DNA of 64,000 bases from Negativicutes bacterium (lineage in GTDB: Bacteria; Bacillota_C; Negativicutes; Sporomusales_B; JARLHX01), in assembly GCA_031292035.1 (NCBI GenBank), contig JARLHX010000398.1:1-64000 (forward strand), written 5' to 3'. The position numbers and the translations under genes are program-made. Positions 53,335 through 62,785 of this stretch are shown here, piece by piece. The notes under the pieces are model-generated. The model searched no databases and had not been told where the DNA came from. It saw only the letters and a list, made by a program, of their open reading frames with translations. Positions within the stretch are counted from its first letter, which is position 1. Each line of letters opens with the position of its first letter.

Positions 53335-53604
53335 TCACCTGATAAATTTTTTGGCGGCATCGATGAGTTCGTCAATCACCGCTGCGTCGCCCTGTTGCAC
53401 GGCATTTACCACGCAGCCTTTGGCGTGGCTCTCCAAAAGAGTCAGCCCGACGCTGGTCAGCGCCGCCCGAGCCGCCTGCACTTGAATCAGAATATCGATA
53501 CAATAGCGATCCTCAACCAACATCCGCTGAATGCCCCGTACCTGGCCTTCGATTTTTTTCAATTGGTTAAGCAGTTTTTGTTGTTCTTTTTCTGTTCTAC
53601 GCAT
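53335..53604 (-). CDS. csoR: Copper-sensing repressor CsoR
   Basis: 89 aa from the ATG at 53602-53604, placed by ggaggaag; a longer frame upstream would run through the operator. It has the full Cu+ ligand set: C35 (EDRYCID), H60 and C64 (ESHAKGC). Apo-CsoR binds the operator at 53619-53635; Cu+ releases it. First gene of csoR-copA. Confidence 0.95.
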   Translation of the reverse strand: MRRTEKEQQKLLNQLKKIEGQVRGIQRMLVEDRYCIDILIQVQAARAALTSVGLTLLESHAKGCVVNAVQQGDAAVIDELIDAAKKFIR

Positions 53605-53618
53605 ACTTCCTCCATACC

Positions 53619-53635
53619 ATACCCTAGTAGGGTAT
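53619..53635. promoter_or_regulatory. CsoR operator
   Basis: ATACCCTAGTAGGGTAT, a perfect 17-bp palindrome of the CsoR type, 15 bp upstream of the csoR start. Confidence 0.9.
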
Positions 53636-53826
53636 ATAAAAATCATAGCAATCTTATTGCCGATTGTCAATCAATCAACATCTTGTATTATTTTCAATGA
53701 TATTGAAATAATTATACAAATTAAGGTAGCTACTGTGAATTTTCAGCAGGTATTTGGCAAATCGCGTCAAATAACTTCTTATGAGGGCATTAAGGAAAAG
53801 TTGCCCCCTTTGCTTGGGAGGTAGTC

Positions 53827-55842
53827 ATGGAAAACAGAACGAAAGCAAAAAAATACATTACTGGTGGGGTTACTTTTCCTCGCCAATTTTTTACGCCTGT
53901 CGATTTCGCGGTTTTTGACCAAGCTAATGACGCTATTTTCCTCCATGATGCCCGGAGCGGAGCCGTCATCAACATTAATAAAAAAGCCTGTGAGCTTTAC
54001 GGATACTCGCCCGAAGATTCGCGGACTCTGACCCTGGCGGCTTTGTATCCCTGCGAATTCCCATACTCGGCAGAGGAAGCCTTGCCCCGGATTCAACGAG
54101 CCGCCGCAGGCGAAGCCCAACTGGTCGAGTGGAAGACCAAAACCCGGACCGGCCGAGAAATTTGGTTCGAAATCAGTCTGAAACTAATTGGTATTCATAA
54201 TCATGAAATGGTTTTGGCTATAGCCCGGGACATTACCCGCAAAAAACTCACTGAACAACGGCTGCAAATCCAGAATAACTATTCAACCCTTCTTCAGGAA
54301 ACCTCGCTGGCGATTATGAACAGGCTGGATCTCAACGATCTCCTGACCACCCTTGTAAGCCACGCCGGTACCCTTCTCGGGACCAATCATGGTTTCATTT
54401 ATCTGGCCAACTCTGAAACCACCCTGCTGGAACTCAAGGTCAGCACCTCGTTGCAAGATACCTTCCTGAGCCCGCGCGTCAAACCGGGGGAAACGCTGGC
54501 CGGCAAAGTATGGCAAACCGGCGAGCCCATGGTCGTCCAAAACTATGCCACCTGGAGCGACCGTTCGCCCTCCACCCCGGAATATGTCCGGGCTATGATC
54601 GGTGCACCGCTGAAATCGGACAGCCAGGTAGTCGGCGTGATCGGACTCTGCTATTTGGACGAAGAATATCTCTTCCGGGATGACGAGATTGCCCTGTTTA
54701 GCCGTTTTGCCGAACTGGCGTCCATCGCTCTTGATAATGCCCGGCTTTATACCACCGCCCACAGCGAACTCACCGAACGGCGTCGCGCCGAAGCCGCCCT
54801 CCAGACCAGTGAAGAGCGCCACCGGGTGCTGTTTAACAGTGTCCATGATGCCATTTATGTCACCGAAATCACGCCTGATGGTCTGCCTGGCCGGATCATC
54901 GAAGCCAATGATACCGCCTGCCATCTATTGGGCTATTCCCGCGACGAACTTCTCCGCCTGACTACTGCCGATATCGTGCCTCTGGAGCACCGCGGCGACG
55001 CTCAGGAAAGAATGGCGATGCTCCACAACGAAAAACATGTTCTGATTGAAAGTGTTCACATCCCCAAGGAGGGCAGCGATATCCCGGTCGAAATCAACTC
55101 TCATTTGCTTTCGCTGGATAATCAGCCCTGCATTTTATCCATCGTTCGCGACATCACCGAGCGCATCCGGTCAGAAAAAGAAATTGCCCGGCTTGACCGG
55201 CTGAATTTAATCGGGGCGATGGCCGCCGGCATCGGTCACGAAATACGCAATCCGCTTACTACGGTACGCGGTTTTCTCCAGATGCTCACAAGCAAAGAAG
55301 AGTGCCTGCCCCACCGAGAATACTTTGAACTCATGGTCCAAGAACTCGACAGGGCCAACTCCATCATTACTGAATTCCTGTCACTGGCCAAAAATAAATC
55401 GATCGATCTGAGGCACGGCAATCTGAATACCATCGTCAACATTGTCCTGCCACTGCTGGAAGCCGGCGCCATTCTCTACGACAAAACCGTCAAAACCGAT
55501 TTGGCTGAAATCGTCGAAACTCCCATGGATGAAAAGGAAATCCGTCAATTGGTTCTCAATCTAGTTCGCAACGGACTGGACGCCATGCCCCCTGGCGGCA
55601 TACTGACCATCCGTACGGCTGCCACTGACAAGGAAGTCATCCTCTCTGTCCAAGACCAAGGGAAAGGCATCCCGCCAGATGTCGCCGACAAAATCGGTAC
55701 TCCCTTCTTTACCACCAAAGAATACGGTGTAGGGCTGGGCTTGGCGGTATGCTACAGCATCGCCGCCCGCCATAACGCCTCCATCACCTTTGACAGCGGT
55801 CCTACCGGCACAACCTTTTCCGTTCATTTCCGGCTGCGTTGA
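53827..55842 (+). CDS. Cytoplasmic PAS-GAF-PAS histidine kinase
   Basis: 671 aa, no membrane helices. PAS 1 (about 22-145, AVFDQANDAIFLHDARSGAV), GAF (about 160-310, GTNHGFIYLANSETTLLELK), PAS 2 (about 330-450), HisKA with GIGHEIRNPLTTVRGFLQML (phospho-His about 470), HATPase_c with NLVRNGLDAM, DQGKGIPPD and GVGLGLAVCYSIAARH. Like the kinase at 39423 it belongs to the sporulation-kinase type and lacks a neighbouring regulator. ATG with gggagg upstream; own terminator. Confidence 0.92.
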   Translation: MENRTKAKKYITGGVTFPRQFFTPVDFAVFDQANDAIFLHDARSGAVININKKACELYGYSPEDSRTLTLAALYPCEFPYSAEEALPRIQRAAAGEAQLVEWKTKTRTGREIWFEISLKLIGIHNHEMVLAIARDITRKKLTEQRLQIQNNYSTLLQETSLAIMNRLDLNDLLTTLVSHAGTLLGTNHGFIYLANSETTLLELKVSTSLQDTFLSPRVKPGETLAGKVWQTGEPMVVQNYATWSDRSPSTPEYVRAMIGAPLKSDSQVVGVIGLCYLDEEYLFRDDEIALFSRFAELASIALDNARLYTTAHSELTERRRAEAALQTSEERHRVLFNSVHDAIYVTEITPDGLPGRIIEANDTACHLLGYSRDELLRLTTADIVPLEHRGDAQERMAMLHNEKHVLIESVHIPKEGSDIPVEINSHLLSLDNQPCILSIVRDITERIRSEKEIARLDRLNLIGAMAAGIGHEIRNPLTTVRGFLQMLTSKEECLPHREYFELMVQELDRANSIITEFLSLAKNKSIDLRHGNLNTIVNIVLPLLEAGAILYDKTVKTDLAEIVETPMDEKEIRQLVLNLVRNGLDAMPPGGILTIRTAATDKEVILSVQDQGKGIPPDVADKIGTPFFTTKEYGVGLGLAVCYSIAARHNASITFDSGPTGTTFSVHFRLR

Positions 55843-55849
55843 CCGACGA

Positions 55850-55877
55850 AAAAAGCGCCCTAGGCGCTTTTTCTTTT
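55850..55877 (+). terminator. Terminator of the PAS-GAF kinase
   Basis: AAAAAGCGCC (55850-55859) pairs with GGCGCTTTTT (55863-55872), then CTTTTTA. It abuts the end of the convergent HD-GYP gene. Confidence 0.85.
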
Positions 55878-56959
55878 TATCCGCTATATTCCACTGCAAC
55901 AATAAAACTTGTCAGCTGTTTCAGGAGATCGACAATCTGCATGCTTTGGACCGGCTTCCCACCCCGGTCGAACAGCAATTGAACCTGGGGACGGGTGGGA
56001 CACTGGGGGTGGGCTGACACGACGACCCCTACTTCTCCTGTATTCAGGGTCACTGTCGCATTTTTCGGGTACACGGTGACCGCCGCCGAAAATGCACTGA
56101 CCACTGTTGGCGAAAAGTCATTTTGCTGTCCGTTGATAATCAGTTCTACGGCATGATAGGGTGGCAGTCCGGAGCGGTAGGGTCGGTCAGCGGCTACGGC
56201 GTCGAACACATCGGCGACTGCAGTGATCTGGGCGTTGATATGAATGGCATCCTGACACATGTGACCCGGATAGCCGGCCCCATTCCAGCGCTCGTGGTGT
56301 TGCAGAACACAGACACTGACCTCCCATGGAATAACGACCCCTTTCAACATCTCGAACCCCAAGCGGGGATGCTGCTTAACCAAGCCATATTCAGCGTCAG
56401 ACAAGCCGGTTGTTTTATTGACAATACCGCCGGGAATCTTGACCTTGCCCATATCGTGCAACAAGGCTCCAAGCACCAGTTGCCTGAGCGCCTGGACGCC
56501 AAGACCCAATTGTCTGCCGATCAACGAGGCCAGGATTGCCACGTTGACGCAATGGACATAGGTATAATTGTCATGATTGCGAAGTACATTCAGATCGACG
56601 TAAAGCTTCACGTCCTGTTCGACAACACCCAGAATATCTTCCACTAGTATCATCATCTCATCAAGCTGCTCAGGGCTCACAATCTCGATCGCTTGAAAGA
56701 GGCTTTGCAGACGGGTTAACGTATTCTGGTATATGGCGCGCGGAAAAATTTTGCATTCCCATTCCTGCCATTGGGTACGTAAAATATGAACCTCACGCCG
56801 GCCGAGAAGATCCCTGACCAGTGGAGTGATAAAATGACCTTTGGCCAATAAAAGTCTGCCACAACGGTCGAAAAGGTCCCTCGGACTATACTGAATTTCC
56901 GTGAATTCCGGCAGATCATATGGTTCCAGAACATAATCCGCACGCCATGTGTTCATCAT
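55877..56959 (-). CDS. HD-GYP domain protein (variant HHExxNGxGYP)
   Basis: 360 aa, soluble. N-terminal domain of about 130 residues (FTEIQYSPRDLFDRCGRLLL), HD-GYP (about 135-300): YVHCVNVAILASLIG, GALLHDMGKVKIPGGIV, HPRLGFEML, QHHERWNGAGYPGHM and VADVFDAVAADRPYR. In the signature the Asp of HHExxDGxGYP is Asn. A C-terminal beta-rich tail (about 305-360) contains NTGEVGVVVSAHPQCPTRPQV, as in several HD-GYP proteins. Predicted c-di-GMP phosphodiesterase. Start ATG 56959 or the next codon, also ATG; the site ggggtg is moderate. Confidence 0.88.
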   Translation of the reverse strand: MMNTWRADYVLEPYDLPEFTEIQYSPRDLFDRCGRLLLAKGHFITPLVRDLLGRREVHILRTQWQEWECKIFPRAIYQNTLTRLQSLFQAIEIVSPEQLDEMMILVEDILGVVEQDVKLYVDLNVLRNHDNYTYVHCVNVAILASLIGRQLGLGVQALRQLVLGALLHDMGKVKIPGGIVNKTTGLSDAEYGLVKQHPRLGFEMLKGVVIPWEVSVCVLQHHERWNGAGYPGHMCQDAIHINAQITAVADVFDAVAADRPYRSGLPPYHAVELIINGQQNDFSPTVVSAFSAAVTVYPKNATVTLNTGEVGVVVSAHPQCPTRPQVQLLFDRGGKPVQSMQIVDLLKQLTSFIVAVEYSG

Positions 56960-57136
56960 TCACCCCGTCACTGTGCTCCCCATACCGCCACAACATCCCG
57001 TCTCCGCTGGCGGCACCTCTATTCTGCTCGCCGGACTACTCTTATGAAATATTATATTCGACAATTTTTGGCTTTTCCCTCCAAAAATGCCCACATATTC
57101 AAATGCCAGGGCATATATATCCTGCCGAAAAAACAG

Positions 57137-59158
57137 CTATTTTTTTTGATTGTCAACAAGGAGGGATAGCGCTTGCTGGACGACTGCGCCGGCAGTCAGG
57201 CCGAATTCACGCACCAGATCGGCATAGGGCGCTGAAGCGCCAAACCGGTCGATGGTGACAATCCTGCCGGCATCTCCGCTATACTTATGCCAGCCTTGTG
57301 ACGAGCCGGCTTCCACCACCAGACGGGGCACTCCTGCCGGCAACACTGACTGGCGGTATTGGTCCGTCTGCTCTTCAAACAACTGCCAACTAGGCATGCT
57401 CACCACCTGGACGGCGATATTAGTCTCAGCCAAGCGGGCGGCTGCAGCCAGACAGGTATGCACTTCCGAGCCGCTGGCGATCAGGACAAGTTCTGGGCGG
57501 TTGCCAGGAGCCGGCTGTAGGATATAAGCCCCGCGGCCGAGGCCTTCAGCCGGGGCATAAACGGTGCGGTCCAGGGTCGGTACATTTTGCCGGCTGAGGA
57601 TGAGCGCCACCGGTCCCGGAGTTTCTATCGCGCAGCGCCAGGCCTCGGCAGTTTCGTTGGCATCTGCCGGCCGGATCACAGTGAGCCCTGGAATGGCCCG
57701 CAGCGCCGCCAGTTGCTCGATCGGCTGGTGGGTGGGACCATCCTCCCCCAGGCCGATGCTGTCATGGGTAAAGACATAGATGACCTTCAGTTTCATGAGC
57801 GCCGCCAGACGAATGGCTGGACGCATATAATCCGAGAAGATCAGAAAAGTCGCCCCGAAAGGAATAAGGCCTCCATATAGCGCCAATCCATTCAGGATAC
57901 CGCCCATGGCATGTTCCCGCACCCCAAAATGAATATTGCGTCCGGCGTAGTTTCCGGCGGTGAAATCATCGGCACCTTCCAGCAGAGTTTTCGTCGACGG
58001 AGCCAAATCGGCTGAACCGCCGAGCAAATTGGGCAAGGCCTTGGCCAGTTGGTTGAGGGCCAGACCAGCCGCCACCCGGGTAGCCATTCCTTTTTCGTCG
58101 ACGGGAAATACGTGGCTTTCCCCACCAGTAACTGCCGGCACTTTTTTGCTCATCCATTGCCGCCACTCGGCCGTCAGCTCGGGATAAGTCTGTTCATAGC
58201 CTTCGAATTGCTGCTGCCACTGTGCCTCCCAAACGCCGCCAGCTACGACCGCCTGGCGAAAATGTTTCAAAATGTTCTCAGGTACCAAAAACTCCGGTTC
58301 TTGCGGCCATCCTAACCTTTCCTTGGTGAGTGCCACCTCTTTTGCGCCAAGCGGTTCCCCGTGAGCCGCACTGGAATCCTGGCGGTTGGGGCTGCCATAG
58401 CCAATATGGGTGCGGACAATAATCAGTGAAGGCTTTTCCTCTTCTGCCCTAGCCCGGCCGATGGCGGCAACGATAGCAGCAACGTCATTACCGTCTGCCA
58501 CCGTTTCCACCTGCCAGTTGTAAGCCTCGAATCGCCGACCCACATCTTCGGTAAAGGCGATCGAAATATTTCCTTCTATCGAAATGTCGTTGGCGTCATA
58601 TAAACAGATCAGTCGGCCCAGCCCTAAATGCCCGGCTAAAGAGGCTGCCTCATGGGAGATACCCTCCATTAGATCACCGTCGCCGGCGATCACATAGGTA
58701 AAATGGTCGGCAAGGAGAAATCCGGGACGGTTAAAACGGGCGGCTGCAAAACGCTCCCCCATCGCCATTCCCACCGCATTGGCCAGTCCCTGGCCGAGCG
58801 GCCCGGTGGTGGTTTCCACCCCGGGAGTATGTCCGAATTCTGGATGGCCTGGTGTTTTGGAACCCCACTGACGAAACTGTTTGATGTCTTCCAGAGACAA
58901 ATCATAGCCTGTCAAAAACAGCAGTGAATAAAGCAACATCGAGCCGTGTCCGGCTGACAAAACAAAACGGTCCCGGTTCCACCAGCGCGGATTACGCGGA
59001 TTGTGGCGCAGATATTTCGTCCATAGGGCATAGGCCAACGGCGCCGCCCCCATGGGCATACCCGGGTGTCCAGACTTGGCCTTTTCTACAGCATCCACCG
59101 CCAGGAACCGCACGGTATTGATAGCCATCTGCTCAAATTCAGCTTCATGGTTAGCCAT
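57137..59158 (-). CDS. tkt: Transketolase
   Basis: 673 aa from the ATG at 59156-59158 (gaagggaag upstream; a longer TTG frame is not needed). Thiamine-diphosphate motif: [18 protein letters not shown] to [14 protein letters not shown]. Others: [35 protein letters not shown], and the pyrimidine-domain [22 protein letters not shown]. It moves two-carbon units between sugar phosphates in the pentose phosphate pathway. Single gene; the partner transaldolase is not in the window. Confidence 0.95.
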   Translation of the reverse strand: MANHEAEFEQMAINTVRFLAVDAVEKAKSGHPGMPMGAAPLAYALWTKYLRHNPRNPRWWNRDRFVLSAGHGSMLLYSLLFLTGYDLSLEDIKQFRQWGSKTPGHPEFGHTPGVETTTGPLGQGLANAVGMAMGERFAAARFNRPGFLLADHFTYVIAGDGDLMEGISHEAASLAGHLGLGRLICLYDANDISIEGNISIAFTEDVGRRFEAYNWQVETVADGNDVAAIVAAIGRARAEEEKPSLIIVRTHIGYGSPNRQDSSAAHGEPLGAKEVALTKERLGWPQEPEFLVPENILKHFRQAVVAGGVWEAQWQQQFEGYEQTYPELTAEWRQWMSKKVPAVTGGESHVFPVDEKGMATRVAAGLALNQLAKALPNLLGGSADLAPSTKTLLEGADDFTAGNYAGRNIHFGVREHAMGGILNGLALYGGLIPFGATFLIFSDYMRPAIRLAALMKLKVIYVFTHDSIGLGEDGPTHQPIEQLAALRAIPGLTVIRPADANETAEAWRCAIETPGPVALILSRQNVPTLDRTVYAPAEGLGRGAYILQPAPGNRPELVLIASGSEVHTCLAAAARLAETNIAVQVVSMPSWQLFEEQTDQYRQSVLPAGVPRLVVEAGSSQGWHKYSGDAGRIVTIDRFGASAPYADLVREFGLTAGAVVQQALSLLVDNQKK

Positions 59159-59269
59159 AAAATCCACTTCCCTTCTGTAACCTATATTTGACACCCGCGC
59201 CAGCATCCCTTGCCTGTTTATCGCAGCAAAAATATATGGACCTGTAGGCGCGAATTTTGTAATATCGCC

Positions 59270-59298
59270 TTGTATCTTTTCCGCACTTGTGATATATT
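59270..59298 (+). promoter_or_regulatory. Promoter of the structured RNA candidate
   Basis: TTGTAT (59270-59275), 17-bp spacer, TATATT (59293-59298). Confidence 0.6.
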
Positions 59299-59304
59299 AA
59301 ACAT

Positions 59305-59573
59305 AGGCACCATCCTTACAGCGACTTCAGGTTTTTACAGTTTTGCAAGAATGTCTGGAAGTGTTTCCCAGTTTCTGCAAGTTGTTGACCAGTCCAGAGG
59401 GTTGTGTTTTTTGTTTTAGTATCAGTCCAGTTTCCAGATCAAATTAACGACCGATTATCTCAAGCAAGCAAGTGTAATCGCGTTTCATGGAGGGTTTTTC
59501 AGCTGTCAGTACAACAATGGCTGTAAGGATGGTCGCTTTGGGGGGAGAAGGTGAAAACCTTCTCCCTTTGCTT
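59305..59573 (+). ncRNA. Structured non-coding RNA candidate, about 265 nt
   Basis: Promoter-to-terminator unit without a plausible ORF. The 5' CCATCCTTACAGC (59310-59322) pairs perfectly over 13 bp with GCTGTAAGGATGG (59520-59532), closing a 223-nt structure. Inside are further helices: TTGCAAGAA/TTCTGCAA with CTGG/CCAG (59343-59380), and AACG..CGATTA / TAATCG CGTT (59447-59484). The motif AGTCCAG occurs twice (59391 and 59424). A GAAA-loop hairpin GGGAGAAGGT/ACCTTCTCCC (59543-59566) with a modest T-rich tail ends it. I cannot match it to 6S RNA, tmRNA, SRP RNA or RNase P; raiA-type or another large RNA is possible. Confidence 0.6.
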
Positions 59574-59645
59574 TAACCTCGTTCTACTCGCCGTCGGCGG
59601 AAAACAAGATTGGTTTCGCTGTTGCTACTTCCCTGACAGCGCTGA

Positions 59646-60032
59646 TTATTCGGGAGAAGACTGCAGTTTGCCCCGTAAATATTCATCGACCGCCCCACCC
59701 AATATCCGCTTACGGTTGGCAATGACGATGCAGGGAATTTCCCCTGTTTTCAGCAATCGATACAGGGTGGACCTGCCAATTCCCAGCACTTTTGCCAATT
59801 GAGCCGGCGAATAAATGGTAACATCGGTTTTGTCACTCTGGCGTTCGGCAATCTCCTCCGGGCCTTCGTCTTCTGTCCACAGCAAGTTCTGGCGGCGCGG
59901 TCGGTTTATCCTGCGCTTGCCTGACTGGATCATTTCCCTCTCCAATGCTTTGATCAGACCGTCAGCAGTAATCTGGAACTGACGCAAACATTCGACAAAA
60001 CTGCGCATTCTCAAAAAAGTATCATTGTCCAT
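59646..60032 (-). CDS. Excisionase/MerR-like helix-turn-helix protein
   Basis: 128 aa. A basic, charged N-terminal half (KRRINRPRRQNLL) is followed by a helix-turn-helix of the excisionase type (HTH_17): YSPAQLAKVLGIGRSTLYRLLKTGEIPCIVI, then the wing RKRILGGAVDEYL. Such proteins bind DNA as small regulators or recombination factors; no integrase is near, so a regulatory role is likelier. aaggagg precedes the ATG. It lies opposite to the RNA candidate. Confidence 0.8.
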   Translation of the reverse strand: MDNDTFLRMRSFVECLRQFQITADGLIKALEREMIQSGKRRINRPRRQNLLWTEDEGPEEIAERQSDKTDVTIYSPAQLAKVLGIGRSTLYRLLKTGEIPCIVIANRKRILGGAVDEYLRGKLQSSPE

Positions 60033-60336
60033 TTATCTGCCTCCTTTATACGTCCTATGCTAAAATAAATAAAACACGGCCTGCTGCGGTCGTGTCTGTT
60101 AACAAACAATCATCAAATATAATGTGTGTCAGCTTAACGCTCTTATTTCGCGTTATTACGGTCGATTCCTGCAACTACTTTACTTTTTCCCAAAACAGGA
60201 GTATAGTTAATAATGCCCAAACAAAAATGGCCTAGCGATCTTAGTTTAGTGTTCTTCTCAAACTATTATTGTGGAATGGGAAGCCATGATTCCTGCAGCA
60301 GCTATTTTGGGTAATAGATTTGAGGAGGCTATCAAT
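60033..60336. other. Divergent intergenic region with a leftward terminator-like hairpin
   Basis: 304 bp, no supported gene. At 60061-60095, read leftward, ACACGACC/GGCCGTGT (one mismatch) is followed by TTTATTTATTTTA, i.e. a terminator just upstream of the HTH gene, either an attenuator in its leader or the end of a short transcript. A second small stem AACGC/GCGTT lies at about 60134-60152. The right part carries the leader of the zinc-ribbon gene. Confidence 0.45.
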
Positions 60337-60633
60337 ATGAATCAAGACAAAAACCTGACCTGCCGCGAGTGCGGCGCCGACTTCGTGTTCACCGCTTCGG
60401 AACAAGACTTTTTCGCCGAAAAAGGGTTCACCAACGAGCCAGGCCGTTGCCCCGAATGCCGGGCAGCCCGCAAGCAACAGGGCGGCTTTGGTCGCGGCAG
60501 CCGTCAACCTCGCGAAATGCATCCTGCCGTTTGCGCAGCTTGTGGCAAGGATACCCAGGTTCCTTTCCGTCCGAGCGGCGACCGTCCGGTTTACTGCAGC
60601 GACTGCTTCAGCCAAAACAATCCCCGCCGGTAA
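60337..60633 (+). CDS. Small zinc-ribbon protein with CxxC pairs
   Basis: 98 aa from the ATG at 60337 (gaggagg upstream). Two zinc ribbons: CRECGADFVF with CPECRAARK in the first half, and CAACGKDTQVPFRPSGDRPVYCSDC in the second, a CxxC-x(n)-CxxC arrangement common in small anaerobe and Patescibacteria proteins. The linker is Gly/Arg-rich (GGFGRGSRQPRE), suggesting nucleic-acid contact. Function unknown. Terminator 3 bp beyond. Confidence 0.85.
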   Translation: MNQDKNLTCRECGADFVFTASEQDFFAEKGFTNEPGRCPECRAARKQQGGFGRGSRQPREMHPAVCAACGKDTQVPFRPSGDRPVYCSDCFSQNNPRR

Positions 60634-60636
60634 TTA

Positions 60637-60667
60637 AAAAAGGCTCCCCTAACGGGGAGCTTTTTTA
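60637..60667. terminator. Bidirectional terminator
   Basis: GCTCCCC (60643-60649) pairs with GGGGAGC (60654-60660), flanked by an A run and a T run; serves the zinc-ribbon gene and the convergent dehydrogenase. Confidence 0.9.
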
Positions 60668-60673
60668 TTTGCC

Positions 60674-61651
60674 TTATTTCAAAACTTCGGGATTGATGCA
60701 GGTAATCGGCGGCTGGCCATTCAAGACATTGACAATGTTGTCGGCCGCGATTTTTCCCATATTGATCCGGGTTTCCGGGGTGGCTGAGGCAATATGCGGT
60801 ACGATAACTACATTGTCCAGTTCGGTCAGCCCAGGAGCCAATTCGGGCTCATTCTCAAAAACATCCAACCCTGCTCCCCATATCCATTTTTCCTTGAGGG
60901 CCTTCACCAGTGCCACCTCATCCACTACCGGTCCCCGGCTGGCATTGATGATCACCGCTGTCGGTTTCATCATTTTGAGTTCCTTTTCGCCGATATAGTG
61001 GTGGGTTTCCGGCACCAGCGGGACATGCAGCGACAAAAAGTCTGATTCCTTCAGCAGGGTTTCCTTGTCTACATAGGTGGCGCCAAATTGTTTTTCAAAT
61101 TCGGCGTTGCGCCGGACGTCACTGTAGATGATTTTCATGTCAAAGCCGCTGGCTTTTTTGGCGACATTGGTGCCAATCCGCCCCAGACCGGCAATACCCA
61201 GTGTCTTGCGGTCGACATCCAGGCCGACGAAGAACATGGGCGCCCATCCGGCCCATTTACCCTCCCGCACAAAGCGCTCGGATTCCGGGATTCTCCGGGC
61301 GATGGCCAGCAGCAGAGCAAAGGCGTGGGTGGCAGTGGCGTCATCAAGCACGCCCGGGGTATTAGTCATGATAATCTTTCTTTGGGTGGCGGCTGCCAGG
61401 TCAAAATTGTTGAAGCCGACAGCGTAGTTTGCAAATATTTTACACTGGGGCCCGGCGGCGTCCATGACTTCGCCGTCGACCTTGTCTGTCAGGAGGGTAA
61501 TGACCGCTGCCCGTCCCTTGACTTTTTCGATAAGTTCCTGGCGACTCAGTGCCCGGTCGTCGGGGTTTACTTCGACGTCAAAGGATTGTTTGAGATAATT
61601 AATGGTTTCTTCTGGTATCATTCGAGTGATATAAACGCTTGGCTTGTTCAC
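60674..61651 (-). CDS. D-2-hydroxyacid dehydrogenase (glyoxylate/hydroxypyruvate reductase type)
   Basis: 325 aa. Substrate-domain motif NYAVGFNNFDL, NAD(P) motif GLGRIGTNVA, catalytic Arg in INASRGPVVDE, Glu in FENEPELAPGL, and His in VPHIASATPETR. The full Arg-Glu-His triad is present. Best guess glyoxylate/hydroxypyruvate or D-glycerate reductase. GTG start at 61649-61651 with aggagg. It follows the GlcG-like gene by 32 bp in one leftward operon, so both probably serve hydroxy-acid metabolism. Confidence 0.92.
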   Translation of the reverse strand: MNKPSVYITRMIPEETINYLKQSFDVEVNPDDRALSRQELIEKVKGRAAVITLLTDKVDGEVMDAAGPQCKIFANYAVGFNNFDLAAATQRKIIMTNTPGVLDDATATHAFALLLAIARRIPESERFVREGKWAGWAPMFFVGLDVDRKTLGIAGLGRIGTNVAKKASGFDMKIIYSDVRRNAEFEKQFGATYVDKETLLKESDFLSLHVPLVPETHHYIGEKELKMMKPTAVIINASRGPVVDEVALVKALKEKWIWGAGLDVFENEPELAPGLTELDNVVIVPHIASATPETRINMGKIAADNIVNVLNGQPPITCINPEVLK

Positions 61652-61683
61652 AGCGATTCCTCCTATGCTTTTGCAGGTTTTAT

Positions 61684-62100
61684 TTATATCTGTCCAGCGC
61701 TTACGAGGCCGGCCAGGTATTCGGTGATGACCTGGTCTTCACTGGCCGCCAGGCCGCTGATGCCGACACCACCGATGAGTTTTCCCTCTTTATTTTTGAG
61801 CGGATTGCCGCCAGGCAGGGCAGTGAACAGGGGATCACAAAAGTAGCCGATTTCGATTTCATCGCGCTTCAGACGGGCCAAAAAGGCGTCGGTGGATACT
61901 CCCATCCGGACTGAGGTGTATGCTTTTTGCTGGGATATGTTGATACTTCTGAGGGGCGATCCATCCATCCGGCCAAAGGCAATGGCGTGGCCGTCGGCGT
62001 CGCAGACAGCGATGCAGATCGGGCGGCTGAAGTCCTGGGTGGCCTTCTTGCAGCCAAGCTCTACCAATTTCTGGGCTGTTGCTAAAGTTACGTTTTCCAT
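61684..62100 (-). CDS. GlcG/HbpS-like (DUF336) protein
   Basis: 138 aa. Family hallmarks: ICIAVCDADGHAIAFGRMDGSP, SQQKAYTSVRMG, PGGNPLKNKEGKLIGGVGISG and SEDQVITEYLAG. GlcG-type proteins occur in glycolate, diol and heme-related operons; some bind heme, others appear to sense or handle small acids. Here the partner is a hydroxyacid dehydrogenase, which favours a metabolic role. aaggagag precedes the ATG. Confidence 0.9.
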   Translation of the reverse strand: MENVTLATAQKLVELGCKKATQDFSRPICIAVCDADGHAIAFGRMDGSPLRSINISQQKAYTSVRMGVSTDAFLARLKRDEIEIGYFCDPLFTALPGGNPLKNKEGKLIGGVGISGLAASEDQVITEYLAGLVSAGQI

Positions 62101-62478
62101 TCTCGTCTCTCCTTCGGGCTTTTTGCCCTATTTATCTTACTATTTTAGCTCCTCATCCTCACTTCTAACCGCGGCGTAGGCAGCCTCAACCATGGCGGCA
62201 TTCGCCTTTTCTTTTTGCACCTTCTGGTACATCAAAAATGTCAAAAGCGTTGTGGGTATTATGGTAACGCTCCCACAAATTCTTATTATTCCCTGCCACT
62301 TTGGTAAATCCTTCCGCTCAAGTCAGACTTTTCAGTCGTTTCAAAACATTTATGCTGACGAAAAAACACAGCCCTGCAAATGGCGCCAAGGCTGTGCTGT
62401 CGTCTGTAACTATGTATTCTCAACCAACTGTAGGCAATGAGCGCCCCAAGGGCTCAGCCTTCCGCCTTAAAGTGACCG
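62101..62478. other. Intergenic region with the terminator of the lyase genes
   Basis: 378 bp, no supported gene. The right part holds the terminator at 62361-62396; the left part should hold the promoter of the glcG-like operon. Nothing else stood out. Confidence 0.5.
62361..62396 (-). terminator. Terminator of the UxaA/SuyAB-type operon
   Basis: Leftward: CACAGCC (62396-62390) pairs with GGCTGTG (62373-62367) around a loop of 16, then TTTTTTCG. Confidence 0.8.
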
Positions 62479-62760
62479 CTATTTGTCGCCCCGGCCGCGG
62501 GTGCTTTCCAGATTGTGCACATGGACATGCTGGCCGGCCTGAATATCCTGGGTGGCCATTCCGATAACTTCCCCGTATTTTTTTATGGTCTCGCCTTTTT
62601 TGATGTCCCTGGTGGCAAATTTATGGCCAAAAGCGATTTTCTCCTGGACGCGAATGCTCTTTGTCCCATCCCCGCCGGACAGAACCACCTCTGTGCCGGA
62701 ATTGACCTCTTCCACCACCGTAGCCACATTGTCGGCCGGTTTCATTACAATGGCTTTCAT
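62479..62760 (-). CDS. Small SAF-domain subunit of a UxaA/SuyA-type lyase
   Basis: 93 aa from the ATG at 62758-62760 (ggggggg upstream); the longer frame overlaps the large-subunit gene and has no site. SAF-type fold: KPADNVATVVEEVNSGTEVVL, IPFGHK-like IAFGHKFATRDIKKGE, KYGEVIGMATQDIQAGQHVHVHNLES. In single-chain altronate and galactarate dehydratases this is the N-terminal domain; in sulfolactate sulfo-lyase (SuyA) and clostridial UxaA it is a separate chain as here. Confidence 0.9.
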   Translation of the reverse strand: MKAIVMKPADNVATVVEEVNSGTEVVLSGGDGTKSIRVQEKIAFGHKFATRDIKKGETIKKYGEVIGMATQDIQAGQHVHVHNLESTRGRGDK

Positions 62761-62785
62761 CCCATGTCCCCCCCTTATTCTTGCA

